Of a stretch of DNA of 64,000 nucleotides, positions 42,240 through 51,395 are shown in pieces. This stretch comes from Roseovarius azorensis (GTDB taxonomy: Bacteria > Pseudomonadota > Alphaproteobacteria > Rhodobacterales > Rhodobacteraceae), in contig NZ_FOAG01000009.1 of NCBI RefSeq assembly GCF_900109455.1, positions 1-64,000 on the forward strand, given 5' to 3'. The translations under genes and the position numbers were made by a program. The notes under the pieces were generated by a model that made no database searches, was not told where the DNA came from, and saw nothing but the letters and a program-made list of their open reading frames with translations. How positions within the stretch are numbered: position 1 is the stretch's first letter; each line of letters opens with the position of its first letter.

Positions 42240-42762
42240 CTGTTCTGTCCCCGAATAATTCCGATAGGCCCTCGGCCCGGTGAGTCTGACGCCGGTTGAT
42301 CCGCGAGACACAGTGCGATCCTGTCGCTGACGCAATACGCGCAGCGCGGTCGGTGCCTTTTGGCTATCCGGCATATGTTAGTTGGGTTGCATGTCCCTGC
42401 CCGGGCTAACCACTATATCTTGTGGCCTTGCTGCCCGCCTACACAAACTGACGTATATTGGCATCGCGGGTCAATCGAAAATTTACGCATTTCAGAAGAA
42501 AAATGGTTTGACTGCATCCGTAACCGCACCCCGCCTTCACGGGCGTGTGATTCATCCACAGGGAGAGCGGGAAGAATGCAGCAGCGCGGCGTCGAAAATA
42601 ACGTGTTGTTTCAGGCGTGCTTAGCGGATGAACCTGTCAGATCGCTTGAACTCTGCCTTGCCGGTCACACCGATTCTCCTCCCGGCCCGGCTCACCGACC
42701 GGGACCGCCCTGACGGGCGCCGCAGGCGGCCTGCTCCTGTCGTGCCGTGCAAGTGAGAACCG
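42240..42762. other. Intergenic region upstream of nrdJ
   Basis: These 523 bp between nrdJ and tRNA-Pro contain the NrdR-box pair candidate (42410-42456), the nrdJ leader, and an A+T-rich part around 42455-42610. No credible gene is seen. The distance from the boxes to the start leaves a leader of up to 170 nt; no B12 riboswitch core was recognised in it, but a covariance search would be needed to exclude one. Confidence 0.4.
42410..42456. promoter_or_regulatory. NrdR-box pair candidate upstream of nrdJ
   Basis: CCACTATATCTTGTGG (42410-42425) fits the 16-bp NrdR-box consensus, of the ACACTATATxTxGTGT type. Exactly 31 bp further, at 42441-42456, ACACAAACTGACGTAT keeps one half site (ACACAA). 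NrdR sites come in pairs about three helical turns apart, so the spacing supports the call although the second box is weak. NrdR would repress nrdJ when dATP is high. Confidence 0.65.
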
Positions 42763-42839
42763 TGGTCGGGGCGGCGAGATTCGAACTCACGACCCCCTGT
42801 ACCCAAAACAGGTGCGCTACCAGACTGCGCTACGCCCCG
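42763..42839 (-). tRNA. tRNA-Pro (TGG)
   Basis: A complete minus-strand cloverleaf of 77 nt including encoded CCA. Acceptor CGGGGCG pairs with CGCCCCG, the anticodon arm is CCTGT-TTTGGGT-ACAGG (anticodon TGG), and the T arm contains GAGTTCGAATCTC. The CGGGGCGTAGCGCAGTCTGG start is typical of bacterial tRNA-Pro. Confidence 0.97.
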
Positions 42840-42882
42840 GACCGTGCGCCTCAATACTGGTGATTTGTCGGATTGAAAAGCC

Positions 42883-43365
42883 CTAACAGGGCCATGCCGC
42901 CCCGTCCTTGGCAAAGGCCGGGTGCTGCAATTGCGTGCCTGCGGTGATTCCCATGCGCCGCGCCAGCCCGCCGTTGATCTCGAGCACGGCAATCGTGTCA
43001 GATCCGCCGAAAATCGGGGTCTCGTCATGCGGAATCGCCATGTGATGCACGCTGGTGACGGTGCCGGTCGCGTCAACAAACAGCATGTCGAGCGGAATCA
43101 GCGTGTTCTTCATCCAGAAACCCACCTGTCTGGGGGCGGGATAGACAAACAGCATGCCCGCCGTGGTCGGCAGGCTTTCGCGGTGCATCAGTCCGCGCGC
43201 CCGCGATTCGGCGCTATCCGCCACTTCGACCGAAAACCGCGCCTGCCCCCAATCCCCGCGCAGCATCACATGATCCGCAACGCATTGCGCATGCGCGACA
43301 GAGGCCGCGCAGATTGCCCAGAGCCAGATCAGCGCTAGCCGGAGCCTTTTACCGCCATTTCCCAT
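42883..43365 (-). CDS. DUF192 family exported protein
   Basis: A 160-residue protein with a signal peptide ending at AHA-QC (about residue 26) and a DUF192 domain: SVEVADSAESRARGLMHRESLPTTAGMLFVYP, QVGFWMKNTLIPLDMLFVD, and LEINGGLARRMGI. The family is common and of unknown biochemical role; it should act in the periplasm. Its start lies 31 bp inside the end of the cold-shock gene, so the two are translated as a unit. Confidence 0.88.
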   Translation of the reverse strand: MGNGGKRLRLALIWLWAICAASVAHAQCVADHVMLRGDWGQARFSVEVADSAESRARGLMHRESLPTTAGMLFVYPAPRQVGFWMKNTLIPLDMLFVDATGTVTSVHHMAIPHDETPIFGGSDTIAVLEINGGLARRMGITAGTQLQHPAFAKDGAAWPC

Positions 43366-43868
43366 CCGCAGACCTCGGTTGCCATCCGGCCTCTCTTACC
43401 TTCGATCACGCGGATCGCCAAGGCCTCTCCGGGTTGCAGATCGGCAAGGCCCGACCGCCGCAGCACCTCGATATGCACGAACACGTCCTCTTCGCTGCCA
43501 AACGTGTTGGCAAAGCCAAAACCCTTGCCCTTGTCGAACCATTTGACGCGCGCAGGCAACAACGGAGCGGCCCGGATCACCTCGGGGTCGATATCATCCA
43601 GATCCGCAAGCCCGGAGCTTTCGATGTCATCGGGTGGCTCGACCGAATGTATCACCACGGCCTGCCGGCCACGTTCGGTAACCTGCACATCAAGTTCGAC
43701 ACCTGCGCGATCCGCGACCGAGCTCTGGCCGAAATTACGCAATACATTCGCATGCAGAAGTATGTCAGGCCCGCCCTCATCGGCGATCACAAAACCGAAA
43801 CCCTTGACCGGGTCAAACCACTTAACGCGCCCTTTTACTCTGCGAGTATCTTCTTCGTTTGTCGTCAC
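43335..43868 (-). CDS. Two-domain cold-shock protein
   Basis: A 177-residue protein with two cold-shock domains. The first (about 10-75) has GRVKWFDPVKGFGFVIADEGGPDILLH; the second (about 105-172) has ARVKWFDKGKGFGFANTFGSEEDVFVH. Both keep the RNP1 (KGFGF) and RNP2 (VFVH or ILLH) RNA-binding motifs. An acidic linker (DLDDIDPEVI) joins them. It probably binds mRNA as a chaperone. The GTG at 43868 with AGGTGG upstream fits the domain start; the frame is open to an ATG at 43904. Two palindromes lie 85-120 bp upstream. Confidence 0.85.
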   Translation of the reverse strand: MTTNEEDTRRVKGRVKWFDPVKGFGFVIADEGGPDILLHANVLRNFGQSSVADRAGVELDVQVTERGRQAVVIHSVEPPDDIESSGLADLDDIDPEVIRAAPLLPARVKWFDKGKGFGFANTFGSEEDVFVHIEVLRRSGLADLQPGEALAIRVIEGKRGRMATEVCGWEMAVKGSG

Positions 43869-43951
43869 AATCGCCCACCTAACAGTCCCCACCCCCAAGA
43901 CCATGTTAACACTTGCGTCAAATCACTACCCGCTTGCAAGAGCAAAATAGC

Positions 43952-43990
43952 CATTATTCATAATGCCTTGCATTTCACGTAACGTGAAAT
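43952..43990. promoter_or_regulatory. Two palindromes between pdxH and the cold-shock gene
   Basis: ATTTCACGT-A-ACGTGAAAT (43972-43990) has perfect 9-bp arms and starts directly after the pdxH stop. CATTAT-TC-ATAATG (43952-43965) lies 6 bp away with perfect 6-bp arms. They are 84-122 bp upstream of the cold-shock start in an A+T-rich patch. The first lacks a proper loop, so protein binding is more likely than termination. Confidence 0.5.
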
Positions 43991-44617
43991 TCAGGGGTTG
44001 AGGCGTTCGACATTCCATGTTTCATTTCCCGCTTGCCTGCGCCAGACAAATCGGTCGTGCAGGCGAAACGCACCATCAGCCCAGAACTCAATCTCAACAG
44101 GGGCGATTCTGAAACCTCCCCAAAAGGATGGGCGCGACGGATTCGGGCCTTTTTGCGCCGTCACCTTCGCCACCTCTGCCATCAGCGCCGCCCGCGAGGA
44201 CAGCGGCTGCGACTGGCGCGACGCCCAGGCACCCAGGCGGCTACCGAGCGAGCGCGAGGCATAATAGGCATCCGCCGCCGGTCCCTCTTCGCGTGTCACC
44301 GCACCGCGAATGCGGAGCTGGCGACGCAGCGATTTCCAGTGCAGCAGCATTGCGGCCCTCGGATTGACGGTCAGTTCCCGACCCTTGGCAGAAGTGTAGT
44401 TCGTGTAAAAGACAAAACTGTCCTCGCCTATCTCCTTGAGCAGAACCATGCGCACGTTGGGCAGACCTTCGGCATCGACCGTCGCGAGCGCGGCGGCATT
44501 CGGATCGTTGATCTCGGTCCTTTCTGCCTCGGCCAGCCATTCACGCGCTATCTCGAACGGATTGTTGCCCGCAAAAATTCCGTCACGTTCCATTTCGGCG
44601 CCGTTCCAGTCTGTCAC
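43991..44617 (-). CDS. pdxH: Pyridoxamine 5'-phosphate oxidase
   Basis: A 208-residue FMN enzyme converting pyridoxine or pyridoxamine 5'-phosphate to pyridoxal phosphate. Recognisable segments are [21 protein letters not shown] (FMN binding), [30 protein letters not shown], the [14 protein letters not shown] substrate region and the C-terminal [21 protein letters not shown] typical of PdxH. The start is uncertain: GTG at 44617 has GGGA 6 nt away, while ATG at 44593 matches the usual family start (MERDGIFAG). It is divergent from fabI. Confidence 0.93.
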   Translation of the reverse strand: MTDWNGAEMERDGIFAGNNPFEIAREWLAEAERTEINDPNAAALATVDAEGLPNVRMVLLKEIGEDSFVFYTNYTSAKGRELTVNPRAAMLLHWKSLRRQLRIRGAVTREEGPAADAYYASRSLGSRLGAWASRQSQPLSSRAALMAEVAKVTAQKGPNPSRPSFWGGFRIAPVEIEFWADGAFRLHDRFVWRRQAGNETWNVERLNP

Positions 44618-44746
44618 ATTGATCCCGGCGCACAGTTTAGCGTTTCGCCGAAATTTTGACAGAGGGATGTGACGACGAGCAGCCCTTGATGCAATCCTGT
44701 CAATCGCCTAAAGGTCAGAAAAACGAAAAATGGCCGGGGGCTGGGA

Positions 44747-45553
44747 ATGTCGAACACTCTGATGGCGGGAAAACGCGGCCTGATCATGGGGCTTGCCAAT
44801 GACAAGTCGATCGCATGGGGCATCGCCAGGGCCTGTGCGGGCGCAGGCGCCGAACTTGCCTTCAGCTATCAGGGCGAGGCGCTGAAGAAACGGGTCGATC
44901 CGCTGGCGGCAGAGCTTGGGTCCAACATCGTGCTGCCTTGCGACGTGGCCGACATGTCCTCGGTCGATCAGCTATTTGCCGATCTGGGCAAACGCTGGGA
45001 CAGCCTTGATTTCGTGGTCCATGCCATCGGCTTTTCCGACAAGAACGAATTGCGCGGACGTTATGTGGACACCAGCCGCGACAATTTCAGGATGACCATG
45101 GATATCTCGGTCTATTCCTTTACCGCCGTGATGCAGCGCGCCGAAAAGATGATGAGCGAGGGCGGCAGCGCGCTGACGCTGACCTATTACGGGGCCGAAC
45201 AGGTCATGCCGCATTACAACGTGATGGGTGTCGCCAAGGCGGCGCTTGAGGCGAGCGTGAAATACATGGCCGAGGATCTGGGCCGCGACGGCATCCGGGT
45301 CAATGCAATCAGCGCCGGGCCGATCAAGACATTGGCCGCCTCCGGCATCGGAGATTTCCGCTATATTCTCAAATGGAACGAGCTGAATTCGCCTCTGCGC
45401 CGCAACGTGACCATCGACGATGTGGGCCGCTCGGCGCTCTACCTGCTCAGCGATCTGGGCTCGGGCGTCACCGGCGAGACGCTGCATGTGGACGCCGGCT
45501 ATCACATCGTGGGCATGAAGGCCGTGGACGCCCCCGACATCGACGCGACCTGA
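44747..45553 (+). CDS. fabI: Enoyl-[acyl-carrier-protein] reductase (NADH)
   Basis: A 268-residue FabI-type short-chain dehydrogenase performing the last reduction in fatty-acid elongation. It has the FabI-type cofactor motif GLANDKSIAWGIA, the catalytic Tyr and Lys in YYGAEQVMPHYNVMGVAKAAL, and RVNAISAGPIKTLAASGI. The protein is of normal length. It is read divergently from pdxH and followed 10 bp later by a LysE-type exporter gene. It is the known target of triclosan-type inhibitors in other bacteria. Confidence 0.95.
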   Translation: MSNTLMAGKRGLIMGLANDKSIAWGIARACAGAGAELAFSYQGEALKKRVDPLAAELGSNIVLPCDVADMSSVDQLFADLGKRWDSLDFVVHAIGFSDKNELRGRYVDTSRDNFRMTMDISVYSFTAVMQRAEKMMSEGGSALTLTYYGAEQVMPHYNVMGVAKAALEASVKYMAEDLGRDGIRVNAISAGPIKTLAASGIGDFRYILKWNELNSPLRRNVTIDDVGRSALYLLSDLGSGVTGETLHVDAGYHIVGMKAVDAPDIDAT

Positions 45554-45563
45554 GGGCGGGCGG

Positions 45564-46169
45564 ATGACTGCACTCGACCTTCTGGCGTTCAACGCGATTC
45601 TGGCGGCGGCCATCCTCAGCCCCGGCCCCGCGCTGCTGTTCGCGCTGCGCACGGCGCTGGCGGACGGGCGTGGCGCGGGGGTCGCTGCCGGGATGGGCTT
45701 GGGTCTTGTGGCGGCGGGCTGGACTCTGGCGGCGCTGCTGGGACTGGAGGCGCTCTTCGTGCTGTTCCCATGGGCCTATGTGACGTTGAAACTGGCGGGA
45801 GCGGCTTATCTTCTATACATCGCCTGGCGGATGTGGCGGGCGGCGCACGCACCTCTGGCCGCCGCAACGCGCAGGCCACGCGGGCGCGCATTTCTGGACG
45901 GGGCGCTCATCAACCTCGGCAATCCGAAATCGGTGCTGTTCGCCGCGTCGGTTCTGGTCGTGGTCTTTCCCAAGGGGCTGAGCGCCCATGAGATCGCGTT
46001 GATCGTCGGGAATCACATGATTGTCGAATGGCTGTTCTACGCGGGTTTTGCCACTCTGCTGAGCGGCGCATCCGCCCGGCGCGCCTATCTCGGCGCGAAA
46101 CCCTGGATCGACCGGGCGGCGGCATTGTTACTGGGCGCGCTCGGTCTGAAACTCTTGTTGAGCAGGTGA
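45564..46169 (+). CDS. LysE family translocator
   Basis: A 201-residue inner-membrane protein of the LysE/RhtB exporter family: [23 protein letters not shown] at the start (the family's SPGP motif), a [16 protein letters not shown] segment, [16 protein letters not shown] with the conserved Gly/Ala-YL-YLG/A pattern, and [16 protein letters not shown]. Six transmembrane helices are expected. Members export amino acids or their derivatives; the substrate here is unknown. It is probably co-transcribed with fabI and gpt. Confidence 0.88.
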   Translation: MTALDLLAFNAILAAAILSPGPALLFALRTALADGRGAGVAAGMGLGLVAAGWTLAALLGLEALFVLFPWAYVTLKLAGAAYLLYIAWRMWRAAHAPLAAATRRPRGRAFLDGALINLGNPKSVLFAASVLVVVFPKGLSAHEIALIVGNHMIVEWLFYAGFATLLSGASARRAYLGAKPWIDRAAALLLGALGLKLLLSR

Positions 46170-46174
46170 ATGAC

Positions 46175-46672
46175 ATGACCGACCGTCTGCCTCATGAAAA
46201 AGGCTTTCACGTCAGCTGGGATCAGCTGCATCGCGATGCGCGGGCGCTGGCCTGGCGTCTGCAGGGCGAGGCCCCCGAAGACGGCTGGCGTGCGGTCGTC
46301 GCGATAACCCGCGGCGGCATGGCACCCGCAATGATCGTGGCGCGAGAACTGGACATCCGCACGGTCGATACGATCAGCGTAAAGTCCTACAACCACCAGA
46401 CGCAGACCGAACCGCAGGTGATCAAATCTCCCGACATGACGATCGTGGGCGACGGGACCGGCGTGCTGATCGTCGACGATCTGGTGGATACCGGCCGCAC
46501 GCTGGCGGTGGTGCGCGCGCAGATGCCGCGCGCCCATGTCGCCACCGTCTATGCCAAGCCGATGGGGCGCGCGCAGGTAGACACGTTCATCACCGAGGTC
46601 AGCCAGGACACCTGGATTTTCTTTCCGTGGGACATGGCGCTGCAATATGTCGAACCCTATCGGGGCGCGTGA
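46175..46672 (+). CDS. gpt: Xanthine-guanine phosphoribosyltransferase
   Basis: A 165-residue purine salvage enzyme. It has [34 protein letters not shown], and the PRPP-binding loop [14 protein letters not shown]. Length and motifs fit Gpt (152 residues in Escherichia coli), which converts guanine and xanthine to their nucleotides at the inner membrane face. The ATG follows AGGTGA and lies 5 bp after the LysE-type gene; the broken aminotransferase gene starts 1 bp after its stop. Confidence 0.92.
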   Translation: MTDRLPHEKGFHVSWDQLHRDARALAWRLQGEAPEDGWRAVVAITRGGMAPAMIVARELDIRTVDTISVKSYNHQTQTEPQVIKSPDMTIVGDGTGVLIVDDLVDTGRTLAVVRAQMPRAHVATVYAKPMGRAQVDTFITEVSQDTWIFFPWDMALQYVEPYRGA

Positions 46673-46673
46673 C

Positions 46674-47887
46674 GTGCCCCTCGTGACCCGCACCGCCCAG
46701 ACCTTTTCTCCGCCCATCACGGAAGCGCGGGGCTGGCTCGACGGGGTGATCCTTCCGCCCGAGCGACCGCTCATCAACGTGAGTCAGGCCGCGCCTGTCG
46801 AGGCCCCGCCCGAGGCGCTGCGCCGCGCGGTGGCCGAGGCCGCGCTGCACGAACCGCAGGCTCATCTCTATGGCCCGGTCCTGGGTCTGCCCGAACTGCG
46901 CGGGGAAATTGCCGCACAATGGTCCGTGACCTATGGCGGGATCGTCGAGGCGGGCAATGTGGCGATCACCTCCGGCTGCAATCAGGCGTTTTGTGCAGCC
47001 CTCACCACACTCTGCACCGAAGGGGATGAAGTCATCCTTCCAACCCCATGGTATTTCAACCATAAAATGTGGCTGGATATGCAGGGGCTGCGTTCCGTCC
47101 CGCTGCCCGCCGGGGCGGAATTGCTGCCCGATCCGGCGCAGGCAGAGGCGCTGATCACCCCTCGCACCCGCGCCATCGTACTGGTCACCCCCAACAATCC
47201 CGGCGGGGTGGAATATCCCGCCGATCTGACGCGGGCCTTCTACAGTCTGTCGCGGGAGCGTGGTCTGGCGCTGATTCTGGACGAGACCTATCGCGATTTC
47301 GATGTGCGCCCCGGCGCGGGGCACGATCTCTTTCACGATCCGGACTGGGACAGAACGCTGATCCAGCTCTATTCCTTTTCCAAGGCTTACCGGCTTACCG
47401 GCTGACCGGGCACCGGGTTGGCGCAATGGTGACCTCGCCTGCCCGGCTGACCGAAGTCGAGAAATTCCTCGACACTGTGACGATCTGCCCCAATCAGCTG
47501 GGCCAGATCGCCGCGCTCTGGGGAATGCGCAACCTTGGTCAATGGCTGGCCGGGGAACGCGCCGAGATACTCGACCGGCGAGCAGCCATTCACGACAACC
47601 TCCCAAAGATCGCGGCGCAGGGCTGGCGCCTGTTGGGCTGCGGGGCCTATTTTGCCTATCTAGCACACCCTTTCGCCATGCCCTCGGATCAACTGGCGCA
47701 GCGGCTGGTGCGCGAGGTCGGGATCCTGCTGCTGCCCGGCACGATGTTCCGCCCAGCGGAGGATCCACAGGGCGCGCGAGAGCTGCGCGTGGCCTTTGCC
47801 AATCTCGACCGGACGGGGATAGGTCATCTGTTCGACCGACTGTCCGGTCTCAGTTGGCCCCTTGCCCCGGCAGATGTCAGCACGTAG
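46674..47887 (+). pseudogene. PLP-dependent aminotransferase (class I/II) broken by an 8-bp tandem duplication
   Basis: The first frame runs from GTG at 46674 to a stop at 47403-47405 and carries SGCNQAFCAALTTLCTEGDEV, PWYFNHKMW, VTPNNPGG and ILDETYRDF, ending right after the PLP-lysine motif SFSKAYRLTG. The remainder (HRVGAMVTSPARLTEVEKF to the end at 47887) is intact in another frame. The shift is caused by a doubled 8-mer at 47385-47400; removing one copy restores an uninterrupted protein of about 400 residues through SKAYRLTGHRVG. No other damage is seen, so the event is recent, reversible, or a sequence error. The gene follows gpt without a gap. Confidence 0.88.
47385..47400 (+). repeat. 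8-bp tandem duplication causing the aminotransferase frameshift
   Basis: GCTTACCG occurs at 47385-47392 and again at 47393-47400, followed by the near copy GCTGACCG at 47401-47408. The net 8-bp gain moves the frame by two and leads to the stop at 47403. The near copy explains slippage. Confidence 0.9.
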
Positions 47888-47930
47888 ATAGACGGACAGG
47901 CAGAATTCGGCGATTTCGGAGGGCGCGAGG

Positions 47931-49769
47931 ATGGCAGCCAAGAGCATGTCCAAAGGGGCAATGTGGATCCTGATGGGACTTCTGATCGTCGGGCTTGCCG
48001 GGTTCGGTGCGACCAATCACTCTGGCTCGGTGAGCAGTGTAGGGTCGGTGGGTGATGCCGAGATCGACGTGTCCACCTATGCCAACGCACTTCAGAACGA
48101 ACTGCGGGCGCTGGCGGCGGAACGCGGCGCTCCGGTCAGCTTTTCCGAGGCGCGCGCGAACGGCATCGACCGTCAGGTTCTGGCGCAACTGGTGTCGCGC
48201 GCCGCTCTCGAACATGAGGCCGCGCGGATCGGGATTTCCGTGGGCGACGAGACGCTCCGCGACCAGATCGTCGACATCCCTGGATTTCAGGGGCTGGATG
48301 GCCGGTTCGATCCGGACACTTATCGCGCGTCGCTCCGGCATGCGGGGCTCACCGCAACCGAGTTCGAGAACAGCATACGCGCACAGACCGCCAGCACGTT
48401 GGTGCATGCAGCGGCGCTCGCGGGCTTGCAGACCCCCGCCACCTATATCGACACGATGATGACCTATCTCGCCGAGCGCCGCAGTGTCAGCTTTGTCGCG
48501 CTCGACCGCAACAATCTGACCGCAGGTCTGCCGGTCCCTACCGAAGCGGAACTGCGCGCCTATCACCAGAGCCACCTGCCACAGTTCACCACGCCCGAGG
48601 CCAAGAAGATCGCCTATGCCTGGGTCACACCTGCGCTGATAATCGACAAGGTCGAGGTCGACGAGACCGCCCTGCGCGCGGCCTACGCGGCGCGCGAGGC
48701 CGAATTCAACCTGCCCGAGCGGCGACTGGTCGAACGGCTGGTCTTTGCCGATGCAGAGGCGGCGGCGCGCGCCAGGGGGCGGATTGATCAGGGCATCATG
48801 TTTGAAATGCTGGTCGCGGAGCGTGGGCTTGAACTGAGCGATGTCGACATGGGCGATGTTTCGGCCGCCGATCTGGGCGCCGCCGCCGATCCGGTTTTTG
48901 CCGCTGAGCCGGGCGAGGTCGTGGGCCCGGTAGATACCAGCCTCGGGCCGGCGCTCTTTCGGGTCAATGCGGTTCTCGCGGCGCAGGTCACATCCTTCGA
49001 GGCCGCCGAGCCGGAATTGCGAAACGTGCTGGCCGCCGACCGCGCGCGGCGTGTGATAGAGGCTCTTGCTGATGAGGCTGACGATCTCCTGGCCGGAGGG
49101 GCCACGCTCGAGGATGTGGCGCGTGAAACCGATCTGGAACTGGGCTCGATCGACTGGCATCCCGGCCTGGCCGAGGGTATCGCGGGGTATGATGCGTTCC
49201 GCGCTGCCGCCGACGAGGTGACAGAGAACTCATATCCGGGAATCGAGCAGCTGGGGGATGGCGGGATCTTTGCCCTGCGCCTTGATGGCATCGAAGAACC
49301 GCGTATCCAGCCGCTCGAGGACGTGCGCGAGGCAGTGCTTGCGGGCTGGCGCACCGAGGCCACGGTTGCGGCCCTCAAGGCCCAGATCGCACCACAACTG
49401 GAAGAGTTGCGCAGCGGCGCGGATTTTGACGATCTCGGGTTCACCGCTACGCAGGTCAGCGATATAACCCGCCGCGACTATCAGCCGGACGCGCCCCCAG
49501 AATTCATCGAAACCGTGTTTGACATGGCATCCGGAGAGGTCCGGATCATCGAGGGCGCGGGACGCATCCATATCCTGCGGCTGGAATCGGTAGAGCCGCC
49601 CGCCGAAGATGACGAGGATCTGGACCGCCTGCGCGCTGCACTTCGAAATCAGGTGGCCGCTGATCTGGGTCAGGACATGTTTCAACTGTTGGCCGAGGAT
49701 ATTCAGGCACGGGCAGGAGTGACGCTTGACCAGACGACGCTCAATGCCGTGCATGCCAATTTTCACTGA
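47931..49769 (+). CDS. ppiD: Peptidyl-prolyl cis-trans isomerase D-like periplasmic chaperone
   Basis: A 612-residue protein anchored by one N-terminal transmembrane segment (MWILMGLLIVGLAGFGATNH). A SurA/PpiD-type chaperone domain follows (VSTYANALQNELRALAAERG, REVLAQLVSRAALEHEAARIGISVGDE) and a parvulin-like domain around 240-360 (PEPGEVVGPVDTSLGPALFRVNAVL region). The C-terminal half continues with chaperone-type helices. PpiD helps outer-membrane and secreted proteins fold after Sec export. It ends 12 bp before trpE. Confidence 0.88.
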   Translation: MAAKSMSKGAMWILMGLLIVGLAGFGATNHSGSVSSVGSVGDAEIDVSTYANALQNELRALAAERGAPVSFSEARANGIDRQVLAQLVSRAALEHEAARIGISVGDETLRDQIVDIPGFQGLDGRFDPDTYRASLRHAGLTATEFENSIRAQTASTLVHAAALAGLQTPATYIDTMMTYLAERRSVSFVALDRNNLTAGLPVPTEAELRAYHQSHLPQFTTPEAKKIAYAWVTPALIIDKVEVDETALRAAYAAREAEFNLPERRLVERLVFADAEAAARARGRIDQGIMFEMLVAERGLELSDVDMGDVSAADLGAAADPVFAAEPGEVVGPVDTSLGPALFRVNAVLAAQVTSFEAAEPELRNVLAADRARRVIEALADEADDLLAGGATLEDVARETDLELGSIDWHPGLAEGIAGYDAFRAAADEVTENSYPGIEQLGDGGIFALRLDGIEEPRIQPLEDVREAVLAGWRTEATVAALKAQIAPQLEELRSGADFDDLGFTATQVSDITRRDYQPDAPPEFIETVFDMASGEVRIIEGAGRIHILRLESVEPPAEDDEDLDRLRAALRNQVAADLGQDMFQLLAEDIQARAGVTLDQTTLNAVHANFH

Positions 49770-49781
49770 GGACGGCATCGC

Positions 49782-51293
49782 GTGGATCTGACCCCCTCGT
49801 TCGCAGAGTTCGCCCGCGCCTACGAGGCAGGGCAGAATCAGGTCGTGCATGCGCGGCTTGCCGCCGATCTCGATACGCCCGTTTCGCTGATGCTCAAGCT
49901 CACGGGCGCCGCGCGCGACGCCTTCATGCTCGAATCGGTCACTGGCGGCGAGGTGCGCGGTCGCTATTCGATCATCGGGATGAAGCCCGATCTGATCTGG
50001 CAATGTCATGGAACATCAAGCCGGATCAACCGGCAGGCGCGATTCGATCCTGATGCCTTCGAGGATCAGACGGGCGATCCCCTCGGCACGCTGCGTGCCC
50101 TGATCGCCGAGAGCCGGATTGATCTGCCCGAGGATCTGCCGGCCGCGAGTGCGGGACTGTTCGGCTATCTTGGTTATGACATGATCCGCCTTGTCGAGCA
50201 TCTGCCCGATGTGCCGCCCGACACGCTGGACCTGCCCGATGCAGTGATGCTGCGCCCCTCGGTGATTGCGGTGCTGGACGGGGTCAAGGGCGAAGTGACG
50301 GTGGTTGCCCCGGCCTGGGTCAGCTCCGGTCAATCGGCACGCGCCGCCTATGCACAGGCCGCAGAGCGGGTAATGGATGCGGTGCGCGATCTCGAACGCG
50401 CGCTGCCGCAGGCCAGTCGCAATCTGGGCGAGGCGCATGAGGATGCGCCCCCGGTGTCGAACTTTACACCGGAGGCCTACAAGGCCGCCGTGGAAAGGGC
50501 CAAGGAGTATATCCGCGCGGGCGACATCTTTCAGGTCGTCCCGTCGCAGCGCTGGACGCAACCGTTTCGCCAGCCACCCTTCGCGCTCTACCGCAGTCTG
50601 CGGCGCACCAACCCCTCACCTTTCATGTTCTATTTCAATTTCGGCGGGTTTCAGGTGGTGGGCGCCTCGCCCGAAATCCTGGTCCGGGTCTTTGGCCGCG
50701 AAGTGACGATCCGCCCGATCGCGGGCACCCGCCCGCGCGGCGCGACACCCGCCGAGGACCGCGCGCTCGAGGCCGATCTGCTGGCCGACAAGAAGGAACT
50801 GGCCGAGCATCTGATGCTGCTCGATCTGGGGCGCAATGATGCTGGCCGGGTCAGCAGGATCGGCACCGTGCGCCCGACCGAGGAATTCATCATCGAGCGC
50901 TACAGCCATGTCATGCACATCGTCAGCAATGTGGTGGGCGAACTGGCAGAGGATCAGGACGCGCTCTCGGCCCTGTTGGCGGGCCTGCCCGCCGGCACCG
51001 TGTCCGGCGCGCCCAAGGTGCGGGCAATGCAGATCATCGACGAACTGGAGCCGGAAAAGCGCGGCATATACGGCGGCGGCGTCGGCTATTTCAGCTCTGG
51101 CGGCGACATGGATGTCTGCATCGCGCTGCGCACCGCGGTCGTGAAGGACGAGAAACTATACATTCAGGCCGGCGGCGGCGTGGTCTATGACAGCGACCCC
51201 GAGGCAGAATACATGGAAACCGTCCACAAATCCAACGCCATACGCCGCGCGGCGGCGGATGCGGCACGGTTCGGCGGGGATGGAAACGGCTGA
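49782..51293 (+). CDS. trpE: Anthranilate synthase component I
   Basis: A 503-residue chorismate-binding enzyme making anthranilate with the glutaminase TrpG. The N-terminal domain has the LLESVTGGEVRGRYS-type tryptophan-sensing region (MLESVTGGEVRGRYSIIG). The catalytic part has DIFQVVPSQR, PFMFYFNFGGFQVVGASPE, RPIAGTRPRG, LDLGRNDAGRVS, and PAGTVSGAPKVRAMQIIDELE. GTG is the start, with GAGGA upstream. In this genome trpE is separated from trpGDC by rluE-like and deacetylase genes. Confidence 0.95.
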   Translation: MDLTPSFAEFARAYEAGQNQVVHARLAADLDTPVSLMLKLTGAARDAFMLESVTGGEVRGRYSIIGMKPDLIWQCHGTSSRINRQARFDPDAFEDQTGDPLGTLRALIAESRIDLPEDLPAASAGLFGYLGYDMIRLVEHLPDVPPDTLDLPDAVMLRPSVIAVLDGVKGEVTVVAPAWVSSGQSARAAYAQAAERVMDAVRDLERALPQASRNLGEAHEDAPPVSNFTPEAYKAAVERAKEYIRAGDIFQVVPSQRWTQPFRQPPFALYRSLRRTNPSPFMFYFNFGGFQVVGASPEILVRVFGREVTIRPIAGTRPRGATPAEDRALEADLLADKKELAEHLMLLDLGRNDAGRVSRIGTVRPTEEFIIERYSHVMHIVSNVVGELAEDQDALSALLAGLPAGTVSGAPKVRAMQIIDELEPEKRGIYGGGVGYFSSGGDMDVCIALRTAVVKDEKLYIQAGGGVVYDSDPEAEYMETVHKSNAIRRAAADAARFGGDGNG

Positions 51294-51395
51294 TCCCGCG
51301 TGACACGGCCGACGATTGCGCCCCTGGCCACCTCAACGACAACGAAACCCCCTGGCAAGGCTTGCGGCAGCGCGCGCGCTCGGGCAAGAGGGTGC

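Noticed and set aside
39009..42299. Long plus-strand open frames opposite nrdJ
   Set aside because: Shadows of the ribonucleotide reductase coding frame, with no recognisable motifs.
42240..42409. Cobalamin riboswitch in the nrdJ leader
   Set aside because: No B12-box-like core (GCCACTG) or pseudoknot layout was seen; absence by eye is not proof, a covariance search would decide.
49700..49781. Tryptophan attenuator or leader peptide before trpE
   Set aside because: Only 12 bp separate the ppiD stop and the trpE start, leaving no room for a leader peptide and attenuator.
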